Shown piece after piece: positions 9,865 through 21,835 of a stretch of 64,000 bases of DNA. The first letter of the stretch is position 1, and every line of letters starts with the position of its first letter. Source of the stretch: Paenibacillus woosongensis (lineage in GTDB: Bacteria > Bacillota > Bacilli > Paenibacillales > Paenibacillaceae); contig NZ_WNZW01000001.1 in NCBI RefSeq assembly GCF_009725165.1, forward strand, positions 806,001 to 870,000. The letters are read 5' to 3'. A program made the position numbers and the translations under genes. The notes beneath the pieces were generated by a model, which saw nothing but the letters and a program-made list of their open reading frames with translations, ran no database searches and was not told the DNA's origin.

Positions 9865-10694
9865 GCAGCAAAAAATTCAGCGGACTCGACATCATCAAGT
9901 ACCTGTCCCTGCTGGTCGGCGTATTCGTCGTCCTGTTTCCTCCCTATGTCATCATTGTGAACTCCTTCAAGTCCAGCGATGAATTCAATACGGCAAGTAC
10001 AATGGCGCTGCCTGACAGCTTTCTCAACTTCGACAATTTCAAAATCGTATTCGAGCGGGGCGGGCTGCTGAACGGGTTCGCCAATACGCTGATCATGATC
10101 TACGTTGCCCTTGTCTTCAATATCATCTTTGGAACCATGGTCGCTTACGTGCTGGGCAGATTTACTTTTAAGCTGAAAAAAGCGGTGTTTGGCGCCTACT
10201 TATTCGCTACGGTCATTCCGAGCATTACGACCCAGGTTGCCACGTTCGGAATCATTAAGCAGCTTGGACTGTATAATACGCTGGGAGCGCCCATTATTTT
10301 GTATATCGGAGCCGACGTCATCCAGATTATTCTGTACCTGCAGTTTATCCGCAACATCCCGGTCGATCTTGATGAGAATGCCATGGCGGAAGGTGCCTCG
10401 CTATTCCGGATTTATCGCTCGATTATTTTTCCGCTGCTGACCCCGGCAACAGCCACGCTCGTCATTCTCAAGTCGATCAGCATTTACAACGACATGTACA
10501 CGCCTTATCTTTACATGCCGAAGCAAAGCCTTGGTGTGGTGACAACGGTGCTCATGCGCTTTCAAGGTGTGAACATCGCTGACTGGAACCTGATCAGTGC
10601 AGCGATATTATTAATTTTGCTGCCGACTGTCGTCTTGTATTTCGTGCTTCAGAAGTACATTTTTGAAGGCGTGACCAGCGGCGCCGTAAAATAA
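9861..10694 (+). CDS. Sugar ABC transporter permease, MalG type
   Basis: 277 aa. The TTG start at 9861 overlaps the previous stop and follows a GAGGGGGGAA ribosome site. Six membrane spans are predicted, with the EAA-loop motif near residue 173 (LDENAMAEGASLFRIYRSI). It is the second CUT1 permease half, smaller and with a shorter N-terminus than its partner, as usual for MalG. The two-component pair begins 30 bp downstream in the same operon. Confidence 0.93.
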   Translation: MSSKKFSGLDIIKYLSLLVGVFVVLFPPYVIIVNSFKSSDEFNTASTMALPDSFLNFDNFKIVFERGGLLNGFANTLIMIYVALVFNIIFGTMVAYVLGRFTFKLKKAVFGAYLFATVIPSITTQVATFGIIKQLGLYNTLGAPIILYIGADVIQIILYLQFIRNIPVDLDENAMAEGASLFRIYRSIIFPLLTPATATLVILKSISIYNDMYTPYLYMPKQSLGVVTTVLMRFQGVNIADWNLISAAILLILLPTVVLYFVLQKYIFEGVTSGAVK

Positions 10695-10724
10695 CCGGCA
10701 ATTTCTGCAGGAGGATGGCAGCCT

Positions 10725-12545
10725 ATGATTTCATCCGTTTTCTATCTATGCCGCAAAACCTGGGTATTGTTCGCTAACCTGTCCATGCAAAAGAAGCTGG
10801 TCATCATCTTCGTATTCCTCATTTCCTTGCCGATTACGTACGTTAGCTACGCTTCGTACCGGGCGAACTCAAGCTCGATCCTGAGCAACATGACGAGCTC
10901 GGCCGGCCAAATGACCGACAATGCCATGGACAAAGTGGATCGCTACATCGCCGACCTGAAGCGGTACACCATCCTTCCGCTGTACAACAAGGACGTCGAG
11001 AAGCATCTGGACCAGCGTGAGACGGATTGGGATAAAAGTGCGAGCATCAATATGTTTCTGATGTATCTGGCAAATATGAAGGAGGAAATTGCCAGCGTTT
11101 ACTTGACTGACCGCTTCGGGAAAACTTTTTATAATGCGAAGCCCGGTATCAATGAAATATATCCGGAAGAGAGACGGGCAGCATGGGAGATCCGGACGCG
11201 CGAGGCCGGCGTCTCCCCCGTGCTGCTCGGAACCCACCCGATTCGGGTTAACGGCTCCGAACAGCGGCAGGTATTTACTATCATGCGCTCCATCCAGTCC
11301 GTCAGTACACTGAAGAACATCGGAATCATCGTGATCGATGTGGATATCCGTCTATTCGAGGAAATCATCGAGCCGCTGAACACCGTTACGCATGGAAATA
11401 CCTTGATCGTGGATGAGAACGGCAGAGTCGTGTACAACTCCGATCCCGCTATGCTGGGCAAAGATTTAAGCGGCAGCGCTCTATTAAAGCAAGCTTCCGG
11501 GCCGCGCGGTTATTTCGAGCTCGACATCGAGGGCAAGCCGTACATCTCGGTCTACAGCTCATCCGCCAGCACCGGATGGAAAACCATTTCCTATATCCCG
11601 CTAACCGAGCTGCTCGCCCCAATGAAGCAAAGCCGAAACGCCCTAATGATTACCGCGTTGCTCATTGTTTTCTTTGCCCTGGCGGTAGCCATCTTCATCT
11701 CCTACGCTCTGACCAAGCCGCTGACCCGTACGGTACGGTTAATGAAACAGGTGCAGCGCGGCAACCTCGATGTACATGTTGAGGTCAAATACAACGACGA
11801 AATCGGCCGGCTCGGCAGTCATTTCAACCGGATGATCGACCGGGTCAAAGGGCTGCTGCAGGAGGTGTACGAAACTGAGAAGAGCAAACAAAAAGCAGAT
11901 ATGCTGGCGCTTCAAAACCAGATCAATCCGCATTTTATATATAATACGCTGGAATCGATCCGCATGCTGGCTGAGCTGAGTGACGACGACCGCGTCGCCG
12001 AGCTCACCTATCTGCTTGGCCTGCTGCTGAGGTATAGCATTACGCGCAGTGACGAGACCGTAACCGTCGAGCAGGAGCTCCGACATGTCCGCAACTATTT
12101 GCAGCTGCTGCAAATCCGGTTTCCGGACAAATTGGATTTCCGGATTGAGGTTCCGCAGCACTTCTATCATCTGCCGATCATTAAGCTGATTTTTCAGCCG
12201 ATTGTTGAAAATGCCGTGTTCCACGGGCTGGAGAAGCAGGAGAAGCCGGGAACCATCATAATCACTGCCTGGAATGAAGGATTGGATGCCATCTTCGAAA
12301 TTCGCGATGACGGCGTCGGCATGGATGAAGAAACCCTGGCTCAGTTGAACCACAGCTTGACTGATGGAAAAATCGATAAATTCGGCATCGGCTTGCGCAA
12401 TGTCAATGAAAGGGTACGCTTGCACTACGGCAACGCATCGGGCTTGAGCGTAGACAGCCGGCCTGGGAAAGGCACCGCGGTAACTTTAAAAATTACAGGT
12501 CTCCTGGAAGAAGAACATCGTATTCGTTACGGGGAGGTAATTTGA
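10725..12545 (+). CDS. Sensor histidine kinase, YesM family
   Basis: 606 aa. Membrane span near residues 22-43, extracellular dCache-like region to about 300, second span about 307-325, HAMP (about 326-378, ending FNRMIDRVKGLL), His_kinase domain with the phospho-acceptor motif NQINPHFIYNTLESI (about residue 403), and HATPase_c (N-box VENAVFHG, DDGVGM, FGIGLRNVNERV). It senses an extracellular sugar or loaded binding protein and phosphorylates the next gene's product. The ribosome site is AGGAGG, 10 nt before ATG. Co-transcription with the transporter suggests it controls this operon. Confidence 0.93.
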   Translation: MISSVFYLCRKTWVLFANLSMQKKLVIIFVFLISLPITYVSYASYRANSSSILSNMTSSAGQMTDNAMDKVDRYIADLKRYTILPLYNKDVEKHLDQRETDWDKSASINMFLMYLANMKEEIASVYLTDRFGKTFYNAKPGINEIYPEERRAAWEIRTREAGVSPVLLGTHPIRVNGSEQRQVFTIMRSIQSVSTLKNIGIIVIDVDIRLFEEIIEPLNTVTHGNTLIVDENGRVVYNSDPAMLGKDLSGSALLKQASGPRGYFELDIEGKPYISVYSSSASTGWKTISYIPLTELLAPMKQSRNALMITALLIVFFALAVAIFISYALTKPLTRTVRLMKQVQRGNLDVHVEVKYNDEIGRLGSHFNRMIDRVKGLLQEVYETEKSKQKADMLALQNQINPHFIYNTLESIRMLAELSDDDRVAELTYLLGLLLRYSITRSDETVTVEQELRHVRNYLQLLQIRFPDKLDFRIEVPQHFYHLPIIKLIFQPIVENAVFHGLEKQEKPGTIIITAWNEGLDAIFEIRDDGVGMDEETLAQLNHSLTDGKIDKFGIGLRNVNERVRLHYGNASGLSVDSRPGKGTAVTLKITGLLEEEHRIRYGEVI

Positions 12546-14056
12546 TGCTTCGGATGGTTATTGTCGATGACGAATCCTCAATTCGCGAGGGAGTAGCTAA
12601 AATCATCACTAAAGAAAACGAAGCCTTTGTCGTGACCGGCGTTTTCTCCAATGGACAAGATGCGCTGGATTTTATCACGGCCTCGGATATCGATGTCGTC
12701 ATTACCGACATTCGTATGCCGCTGGTCGACGGATTGGAGCTGATTAAGCGGCTTAAATCTCTTCAGCCGGAAATCCGGTGTATTATCATGAGCGGCTTCA
12801 CCGATTTTGAATATGCCCGTCAGGCGCTGCGTTGTTCCGCGGTGGATTACCTGCTGAAGCCGATCAACAAAAAGCAGCTGTTCAAGCTGCTCTATACGCT
12901 GCACGAAGAAAAGGAAGCCAGCTTGGGAAAAGAGCAGCGCCTGCGCTCCGGGGTACTGCTTTCTTATTTCAAAAGCTTCTCTTCCCTCTGCAGCAAGCTG
13001 CCTGAACTGCATTTGCCGCTGCCCTACTTTGCCGTGCATGTCCTCCGCAGCCGCCATATCGAGGTGCTCCGCGAGCAGTTGAACGACGTCGTTGCGGGCT
13101 TGTACGGTGCCGTAGATATCATCGAGACTGATGATGGCATGCTGGCGCTTGTTAGTTATTATACCGATGAACCCGATGCGAAGGTGATAAGACAGCTCGT
13201 TCACCGGCTGGAGCCAGTCCTTGCTCCCATCGGCATCATCCAGACTGGCTCCAGCCGGGGATACAGCGAGGCGGGCCGGTTAAGTGAAGCCTACCGCCAG
13301 GCCGTTCGTGCATGTGATTATGGGCTATATGATTATACACCCTGGAGCTATTACCATTATGACGATCTGCCGCAGCCAGACCTCGATCTCACCGACTGCT
13401 TCATCAGCATAAGAGAAAGGCTTAGCGAACATATACAGATCTTGAATATTACATTAGTCAAAGCAGATCTAGAAAAATTGTTCGGCCAGGCAAAGGAAGC
13501 CAAAGCTTCCCGGCATTCGATTCTCTCCTTAGGCCGCCTGATTCACGATATGGCCTTAGCGGAACTGCCGGGATGGAAATCGGCAAGCCCTCCTGCAGCC
13601 GAAGAGCAGTTGGAGGAGCGCATGCTGTCCTGCTTGGCCTTTGCCGAGCTTAAGAGCCTGTTCTTCTCTCATTTTCTCAAGGGGCTCGAAATTATCAGGG
13701 CAACCCGCCTGCAAATGGCGGACAAATCCGTTGAAACGGTGAAACGCTGGATTCAAGAGCATTACGACCAGCAAACCGAACTTGGCAGCCTGGCCTCGAT
13801 GGTTTACCTGACCCCCAGCTATCTCAGCAAACTGTTCAAGAACGAGACCGGTATGACCATTACCGATTACTTGATCGAGGTGCGCATCAAAAAAGCGAAG
13901 CATTTGCTCAAAACAAGCCCCGACATGAAGATCCATGAGATCGGCTGCGGAGTGGGGTACCCTGATCCGGCTTATTTTAACAAATTGTTCAAACGCATCG
14001 TTGGCGTGACCCCTAATGAATACAAGAAAATCAATGCCGTTACCCTTCATGGCTAA
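12545..14056 (+). CDS. Response regulator with AraC-type DNA-binding domain, YesN family
   Basis: 503 aa. The ATG at 12545 overlaps the kinase stop (TGATG) and sits 7 nt after GGAGG; a TTG three bases earlier is only 4 nt away and is less likely. The receiver domain (1-120) has VIVDDE, phospho-Asp in VVITDIRMP (about 55) and the conserved Lys in LLKPI. A middle region of unknown role is followed by a double-helix AraC DNA-binding domain (about 395-500: LGSLASMVYLTPSYLSKLFK, VGYPDPAYFNKLFKRIVG). It is the output partner of the YesM-type kinase and probably activates the ABC operon and/or the divergent mannosidase gene. Confidence 0.93.
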   Translation: MLRMVIVDDESSIREGVAKIITKENEAFVVTGVFSNGQDALDFITASDIDVVITDIRMPLVDGLELIKRLKSLQPEIRCIIMSGFTDFEYARQALRCSAVDYLLKPINKKQLFKLLYTLHEEKEASLGKEQRLRSGVLLSYFKSFSSLCSKLPELHLPLPYFAVHVLRSRHIEVLREQLNDVVAGLYGAVDIIETDDGMLALVSYYTDEPDAKVIRQLVHRLEPVLAPIGIIQTGSSRGYSEAGRLSEAYRQAVRACDYGLYDYTPWSYYHYDDLPQPDLDLTDCFISIRERLSEHIQILNITLVKADLEKLFGQAKEAKASRHSILSLGRLIHDMALAELPGWKSASPPAAEEQLEERMLSCLAFAELKSLFFSHFLKGLEIIRATRLQMADKSVETVKRWIQEHYDQQTELGSLASMVYLTPSYLSKLFKNETGMTITDYLIEVRIKKAKHLLKTSPDMKIHEIGCGVGYPDPAYFNKLFKRIVGVTPNEYKKINAVTLHG

Positions 14057-14328
14057 TCAGTACAGGGGCTCGACAGAAGCGCCCATGCGGCTCAGCAGAA
14101 ACCCGTTATGGCCGCCAGACAGCATTGAAGAGCGCACGCTTTAACGGCACCAGATATGCTGTCCGTTAGGTACTACAATGATTTGGCGCAAATGAGGGAA
14201 GAACTTTAGAAGAGGACAATAGGTTCGTTAGTTTGTAAGGACACCGACGTTTGAAATGTAACTTGGTTTCTGCTGACCTCTTACGGACCTTGGTTCCGCT
14301 ATTTCGCAAAAATGCTGCTTTTTCTAGA

Positions 14329-14415
14329 GCTAACGGACACAGCAGACCTTATTTGGATAAAATCGGTGGGCTCCATGGTCATTTTCACTAAATAGCGCCT
14401 TCTGTGTCCGTTAGC
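14329..14415. repeat. Dispersed intergenic element with 17-bp inverted repeats (copy 2)
   Basis: The arms 14329-14345 (GCTAACGGACACAGCAG) and 14399-14415 (CTTCTGTGTCCGTTAGC) pair at 16 of 17 positions around a 53-nt interior. The right arm contains the core shared with 4531-4550. This is compatible with a small miniature element or a folded intergenic RNA; no transposase was seen. Confidence 0.55.
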
Positions 14416-14494
14416 GCGCCGATTTTGCAAAAAAGCGGCAATTAGCGGAGCTAGGATCCGTTCCGCACATATCCTTCGCAAGGGCTTCCTCTCC

Positions 14495-14536
14495 CCCCTC
14501 TCCCTCTCCCTCTCCATCTCCATCTCCATCTCCATC
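14495..14536. repeat. Hexanucleotide microsatellite TCC(C/A)TC
   Basis: Six in-register hexamers at 14501-14536 (two TCCCTC, four TCCATC), preceded by a degenerate CCCCTC. It lies about 100 bp before the AraC gene start. The opposite strand reads Met-Glu and Arg-Glu dipeptides in one frame, but no gene is supported there. Confidence 0.85.
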
Positions 14537-14632
14537 GCCAAAATATGCTATCCTATGGATATTTAAGAGTATAATTTATCGACAATCATAAGGTTGAGCA
14601 ATTGAAAGTACCAGTAGGAGGCAAGGCAGGTT

Positions 14633-15607
14633 ATGAACTCAGAAGCAGAAACAGCCTGGGGAACCTATGGTTTCAGATTTAACGACGCTCCCCATCTTCC
14701 GTTATGCGGCCTGTTTGCGGTAGGACATGAGCTTGTAGACAACCCGCAGTATTATTGGGATGGTCTGACTCGGACAGATGGCCCATTACTTATATTCCAA
14801 TACACCGTTCAAGGAGAGGGAGTTTTTGAGACCGGGGATAAAAGTGATGCTAAACGCAGGGATGCCAGGGAACTGGATAGAGATAGAGATGTTGAAGAAG
14901 CTGTAGGGCAAAGCGGCGGAACTATCACGAGAATAGATGCCGGGCGGGCGTTTCTCGCCGAAATTCCCAGCAGCCACCGCTATTATTACCCTAAGGCAAA
15001 CGGGGGAGCGTGGGAATTCTATTTTTTGCTGATACGTCCGCGCACGGCGCTGCCGCTCTGGAAGGAGATCGTTTCCCTCCTCGGCACCACGCCATACCTG
15101 AATCCCGACAGTATGCCGATCAAACGGCTCAAGATGCTATTCGACGAAGCGCATAGCGGCAATATCACGGATCCGTATATCGCTTCCTCGTATGTGTACC
15201 AGTTTTTGATCGAACTGAGAAGAACTGCTTCCGATCGCCACCGTGAACAAGAGCATTGGCCGCTGGCCGTCCGCGAGGCCGTTCGGTTCCTTGATACGCA
15301 CTACAGCTGCATGATCGGCCTCGATCAGCTTGCCGGGCAGCTGGGCTTATCGAAATTCCATTTCCTGCGGACGTTTACGAAGCATCTCGGCGTTACTCCG
15401 AACGACTATGTTAACCGAAAAAGGATTGAGCGGTCGATCGAGCTTTTGCAATCTACCGATTGGAGCATCGAGACGATTGCCGGCGAGGTCGGTTATTCAT
15501 CAGGAAGCTATTATATCAAAGTGTTCCAGAAATTCACGGGACAGACCCCCGGATCCTTCCGTTCGGGCAGTCATGCCCTGCAGTATAACCGGCTTTTCTT
15601 CGATTAG
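14633..15607 (+). CDS. AraC-family transcriptional regulator
   Basis: 324 aa. The start ATG is 11 nt after GGAGG. An N-terminal AraC ligand-binding cupin-like half (about 1-190) is followed by a double HTH (about 215-315: IGLDQLAGQLGLSKFHFLRT and IAGEVGYSSGSYYIKVFQKF). Residues about 64-85 form an unusual charged stretch (KRRDARELDRDRDVEEA) inside the cupin half, possibly an inserted loop. The gene lies 148 bp before the alpha-galactosidase on the same strand and probably activates it in response to a galactoside (inference from position). Confidence 0.9.
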   Translation: MNSEAETAWGTYGFRFNDAPHLPLCGLFAVGHELVDNPQYYWDGLTRTDGPLLIFQYTVQGEGVFETGDKSDAKRRDARELDRDRDVEEAVGQSGGTITRIDAGRAFLAEIPSSHRYYYPKANGGAWEFYFLLIRPRTALPLWKEIVSLLGTTPYLNPDSMPIKRLKMLFDEAHSGNITDPYIASSYVYQFLIELRRTASDRHREQEHWPLAVREAVRFLDTHYSCMIGLDQLAGQLGLSKFHFLRTFTKHLGVTPNDYVNRKRIERSIELLQSTDWSIETIAGEVGYSSGSYYIKVFQKFTGQTPGSFRSGSHALQYNRLFFD

Positions 15608-15673
15608 AGATTTCTCCAGGAGATAGGACAGCAATTTTGTGCTATTTATGTTCCTAAATTATTGTAGATAGCT

Positions 15674-15711
15674 ATTGCTATAGAACATTATGATTAAATT
15701 ATGATAGCAAT
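15674..15711. promoter_or_regulatory. Inverted repeat before alpha-galactosidase, possible operator
   Basis: A perfect 8-bp inverted repeat, ATTGCTAT (15674-15681) and ATAGCAAT (15704-15711), is separated by 22 bp of AT-rich DNA, about two helical turns and a half between half-sites. It ends 44 bp before the alpha-galactosidase start. The preceding AraC regulator is the obvious candidate to bind it. Confidence 0.4.
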
Positions 15712-15755
15712 TCTATTTCATCATAAATTTGGAACCTGGACTGGAGGAACTCATT

Positions 15756-17039
15756 ATGGATCATCGTTTATTTGCCCCTACGCCTCCGATGGGGTGGAAC
15801 AGCTGGGATTGCTATGGAGCCGCTGTTACCGAAGCTGAGGTGCGCGGGAATGCCGATTATATGGCCAAGCACCTGAAGGAGTATGGCTGGGATACGATTG
15901 TTGTTGACATCCAATGGTACGAACCTGATGCCAATTCGTCCATTTATCGTCCGTTCGTGCCGCTGGTCATGGATGAATATGCAAGGCTCATGCCGGCGGA
16001 GAACCGCTTCCCTTCGGCCGCGAACGGCCGGGGCTTCCAGCCGCTGGCCGACTATGTTCACCAGCTCGGCCTGAAATTCGGCATCCACATCATGCGCGGA
16101 GTACCGCGTCAGGCCGTTCATGCGGGTACCCCGATCAAGAACACAACCGTTACCGCGCGGGATATCGCCCATCCTAACTCCATTTGTCCCTGGAATACGG
16201 ATATGTACGGCGTGGATGCCGTCAAGGAAGGCGCTCAGGCCTACTATGATTCGTTGTTCGAGTTATACGCCGAATGGGGCGTTGATTTCGTGAAGGTTGA
16301 CGACATCGCCGCTTCGCGGCTTTATGATACGCATCTGCCTGAAATTGAGCTGATCCGCCGCGCGATCGACCGTTGCGGACGGCCGATGGTGCTGAGCCTG
16401 TCACCTGGACCAGCTCCGGTCGAGTATGCAGATTTCCTTTTGCAAAATGCGAATATGTGGAGAATGACGGATGACTTCTGGGATCGCTGGGATCTTCTGC
16501 TCGACATGTTCGACCGCTGCGAGCGATGGCAGGGCAAATCAGCAGAAGGCTGCTGGCCCGACTGCGACATGCTGCCGCTGGGACATATCGGCATTCGTTC
16601 CGTAGATGGCGGAGGATCCGACCGCTGGACCCGCTTTACCCGCGAAGAGCAGCTAACGATGATGTCGTTGTGGTGCTTGTTCCGGTCTCCGCTTTTCTTT
16701 GGCGGAGAGCTGAGGGACAACGACGAATGGACGTTATCGCTGCTTACCAATCGCGATGTGCTGGAGATGCATCAATCCAGCTCAGGGGCCAGATTGCTCA
16801 AGAGGGAGGGAAACCGCATCGTATGGGGAGCTGACGGAGCGAATGGCTGTCTATATGTCGCCTGCTTCAATACCGGCGAGAATCCGCTTGAGTTCAGCCT
16901 TCCGCTCCAAGCATTAGGCGCCCCGGCCTCTGTTCAGGCTAAGGAGCTGTGGACGGGCGAGACCGCCGTCGTCAAAGACAGCCTCTACGCGAACGTAGCA
17001 CCTCATGGCGCAGCGCTGTTCCGCCTCGACCCGCTGTAA
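15756..17039 (+). CDS. Alpha-galactosidase, glycoside hydrolase family 27-like
   Basis: 427 aa. The start is the ATG at 15756, 8 nt after GGAGG; an in-frame TTG at 15729 has no ribosome site. The (beta/alpha)8 barrel opens with TPPMGWNSWDCYG, typical of clan GH-D. The nucleophile Asp lies in DFVKVDDIA (about 180) and the acid/base Asp in MWRMTDDFWDRWD (about 237). A beta-sandwich C-terminal domain follows. No signal peptide is present, so it should act inside the cell, removing alpha-1,6-galactose from galactomannan or raffinose-type oligosaccharides. With the nearby beta-mannosidase it suits galactomannan breakdown. Confidence 0.9.
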   Translation: MDHRLFAPTPPMGWNSWDCYGAAVTEAEVRGNADYMAKHLKEYGWDTIVVDIQWYEPDANSSIYRPFVPLVMDEYARLMPAENRFPSAANGRGFQPLADYVHQLGLKFGIHIMRGVPRQAVHAGTPIKNTTVTARDIAHPNSICPWNTDMYGVDAVKEGAQAYYDSLFELYAEWGVDFVKVDDIAASRLYDTHLPEIELIRRAIDRCGRPMVLSLSPGPAPVEYADFLLQNANMWRMTDDFWDRWDLLLDMFDRCERWQGKSAEGCWPDCDMLPLGHIGIRSVDGGGSDRWTRFTREEQLTMMSLWCLFRSPLFFGGELRDNDEWTLSLLTNRDVLEMHQSSSGARLLKREGNRIVWGADGANGCLYVACFNTGENPLEFSLPLQALGAPASVQAKELWTGETAVVKDSLYANVAPHGAALFRLDPL

Positions 17040-17079
17040 ACCACACCTCCATCGAAGTACCTTCTGAGAAAACAAACCG

Positions 17080-17124
17080 CGGAGCTGCCTATAGTCATAG
17101 CTTCAATGACTATAGGCAGCTCCG
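17080..17124. terminator. Bidirectional hairpin terminator between convergent genes
   Basis: A perfect 19-bp inverted repeat (CGGAGCTGCCTATAGTCAT and its complement) surrounds the loop AGCTTCA, between the alpha-galactosidase (+) and the AraC gene (-). T-richness on either side is modest (GTTTCT on plus, GTTTGTTTT on minus), so it serves best as terminator for the minus strand but probably works both ways. Confidence 0.75.
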
Positions 17125-17299
17125 TTTCTGGCGTTTGATTGCACTCATTCTATTCAAGCCTTCATTCGCTGCTCTTATTTTTACCAGTGCCAGGATTGAA
17201 TTCCGAGCCCACGCGGGGCTGACGGTCCAAACAAATGAATAATCCACGCCAGTTCACGGTCCATATAGACTAGTAGTCAGACTCTTTATCCACACAGCC

Positions 17300-18133
17300 T
17301 CACAGTCCGTGCAAACTCATAAACTCCTTGGGACTCATCCCGGATACCTGCCGAAACACGGAGCAAAAATAGCTCGTATTATCAAAGCCAACCTGCCGCG
17401 CTATTTCATATACCTTCTTGTCCCGTCCGCTGAACATCAGCTGCTTGCTCCGATTCACCCGCTGCTGATTCACATATTCTATCGGACGAAGCTGCATCGT
17501 GTTCTGAAACAATCGGCACAGATACTGCGGGGAAACGGAGATCACCTTAGCCAAATCCTTTAACTGCAGGGCCTCATGAAGATTTCTGTCGATATGCTGC
17601 AGGACGGGCTTGATCCGTTCCATGTCATGATCCCGGTTCAGCGGCAGCTGCAGCGTTCTTTTCAAATCCACCAGCAGAGCATACAGCAGTTTGGAATGCT
17701 CCAGAGGAGCGTACGGTTCATTCTCATCCTGAAGCAGCAGCTCCTTCAGCTCATGCAACCATTTCTCCTCCTTTAGCCTCTTCGGACCGGATTCACTGAT
17801 TCCCGCATGAAGCAGCATTTGTCCAGCATCTCTTCCATTGAAGGACACCCAAGCCACCTGCCATTGCCGGCTGATCGGAGCATATTGATGCGTCACGCCG
17901 GGATACAGGAAGAAGACATCCCCCGGGCCGACAATATAGCTCTGCTCTTTAATGATCAACTCCCCTTTTCCGTCCAGAACCTGATGAAGCTGGTAATCAG
18001 GAAATCCGTCCGGTCTTACGGTCTCGGACTGATGCTCCCAGTAGCCAATTGTTGTCGCATACAGCGGCAAGAGCAGCGCCTCCTGCGGATTGCAGAAAAT
18101 CATCTTGCTATCCACGTACATGCCTCGTTTCAT
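17300..18133 (-). CDS. AraC-family transcriptional regulator
   Basis: 277 aa from the ATG at 18133. The open frame extends to a TTG at 18208, but a good promoter overlaps that stretch (TTGATC at 18216-18211, TATTAT at 18193-18188), so translation must begin lower; no clear ribosome site marks the exact start and 18121 is an alternative. The N-terminal cupin half (DYQLHQVLDGKGELIIKE, PGDVFFLYPGVTHQYAPI) is followed by a double HTH (LKDLAKVISVSPQYLCRLF, QVGFDNTSYFCSVFRQVSG). It is divergent from and probably controls the beta-galactosidase gene. Confidence 0.9.
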   Translation of the reverse strand: MKRGMYVDSKMIFCNPQEALLLPLYATTIGYWEHQSETVRPDGFPDYQLHQVLDGKGELIIKEQSYIVGPGDVFFLYPGVTHQYAPISRQWQVAWVSFNGRDAGQMLLHAGISESGPKRLKEEKWLHELKELLLQDENEPYAPLEHSKLLYALLVDLKRTLQLPLNRDHDMERIKPVLQHIDRNLHEALQLKDLAKVISVSPQYLCRLFQNTMQLRPIEYVNQQRVNRSKQLMFSGRDKKVYEIARQVGFDNTSYFCSVFRQVSGMSPKEFMSLHGL

Positions 18134-18187
18134 ATTGTGATATAAATGAAGAAAATCCTTATATATCAATCCTACTCTATGGAATCT

Positions 18188-21344
<3,157 letters not shown>

Positions 21345-21351
21345 TAAATCA

Positions 21352-21379
21352 AAAGCGTGGACCAATAAGTCCACGCTTT
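21352..21379. terminator. Bidirectional terminator between convergent genes
   Basis: An 11-bp perfect stem (AAAGCGTGGAC / GTCCACGCTTT) with the loop CAATAA has T-rich exits on both strands. It separates the beta-galactosidase (+) from the pectin operon's last gene (-). Confidence 0.88.
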
Positions 21380-21382
21380 CTT

Positions 21383-21835
21383 CTATTGCGCCGATGCCGA
21401 GACAAGCTTGTCTTGACCGAAACGGGACAGCGCAGAATCGAATCCGCGATTCAAGCAGATCGGTTCCGACCATGGCCCTTCGATCCGGTCTGCGACCATT
21501 AAATAGCTGTGACATTCCATCATAGGCCGTTTCGCGGTTCTCGTATCGGTATAAGTCAGATAAAATTGATGGTCATGATAACTCAGCTGCGGTGTCCAGA
21601 CACCTATATCCGCACTGCTGCTCCAAGCTGTATGATTCGTTAATATATCGGTGTAATGCTCCCACTGGATCAAATCCTCCGACTGATATATCCGGATGCC
21701 AGACAAGCCTTCGATATAAGGTACCGCTGCATAATAAATATCAGCCACGCTAATCATGCTCGTGTTCGCATCGAAATCAGCCAACAGCAGGGACGGGGAA
21801 TGATGAATTTGATGAAGCTGCCCACTTGTCGTCAT
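21383..21835 (-). pseudogene. Truncated glycoside hydrolase family 43 gene (N-terminal third)
   Basis: 150 aa from the ATG at 21835, which overlaps the pectinesterase stop (ATGA) and follows GGGGAG by 8 nt. Residues 10-140 match the first blades of a GH43 five-bladed propeller of the beta-xylosidase/arabinofuranosidase kind: DIYYAAVPYIEGLSGIRIYQ, WSSSADIGVWTPQLSYHDHQ, FYLTYTDT, and the strand before the catalytic region (GFDSAL). Family members are about 300-550 aa, and here the frame stops after an unrelated-looking tail (SRFGQDKLVSASAQ) at the operon's terminator. The catalytic acid region is missing, so it is probably inactive. It is the last gene of the pectin operon. Confidence 0.75.

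Larger units (their letters stand above)
14057..14632. other. Gene-free stretch with an inverted-repeat element and a hexanucleotide repeat
   Basis: 576 bp. It contains the best copy of the dispersed intergenic element (inverted repeat 14329-14415), a related CTGTCCGTTAG scrap at 14160-14170, and a short TCC(C/A)TC tandem array ending about 100 bp before the AraC gene. No terminator was recognised after the response regulator. Confidence 0.6.
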
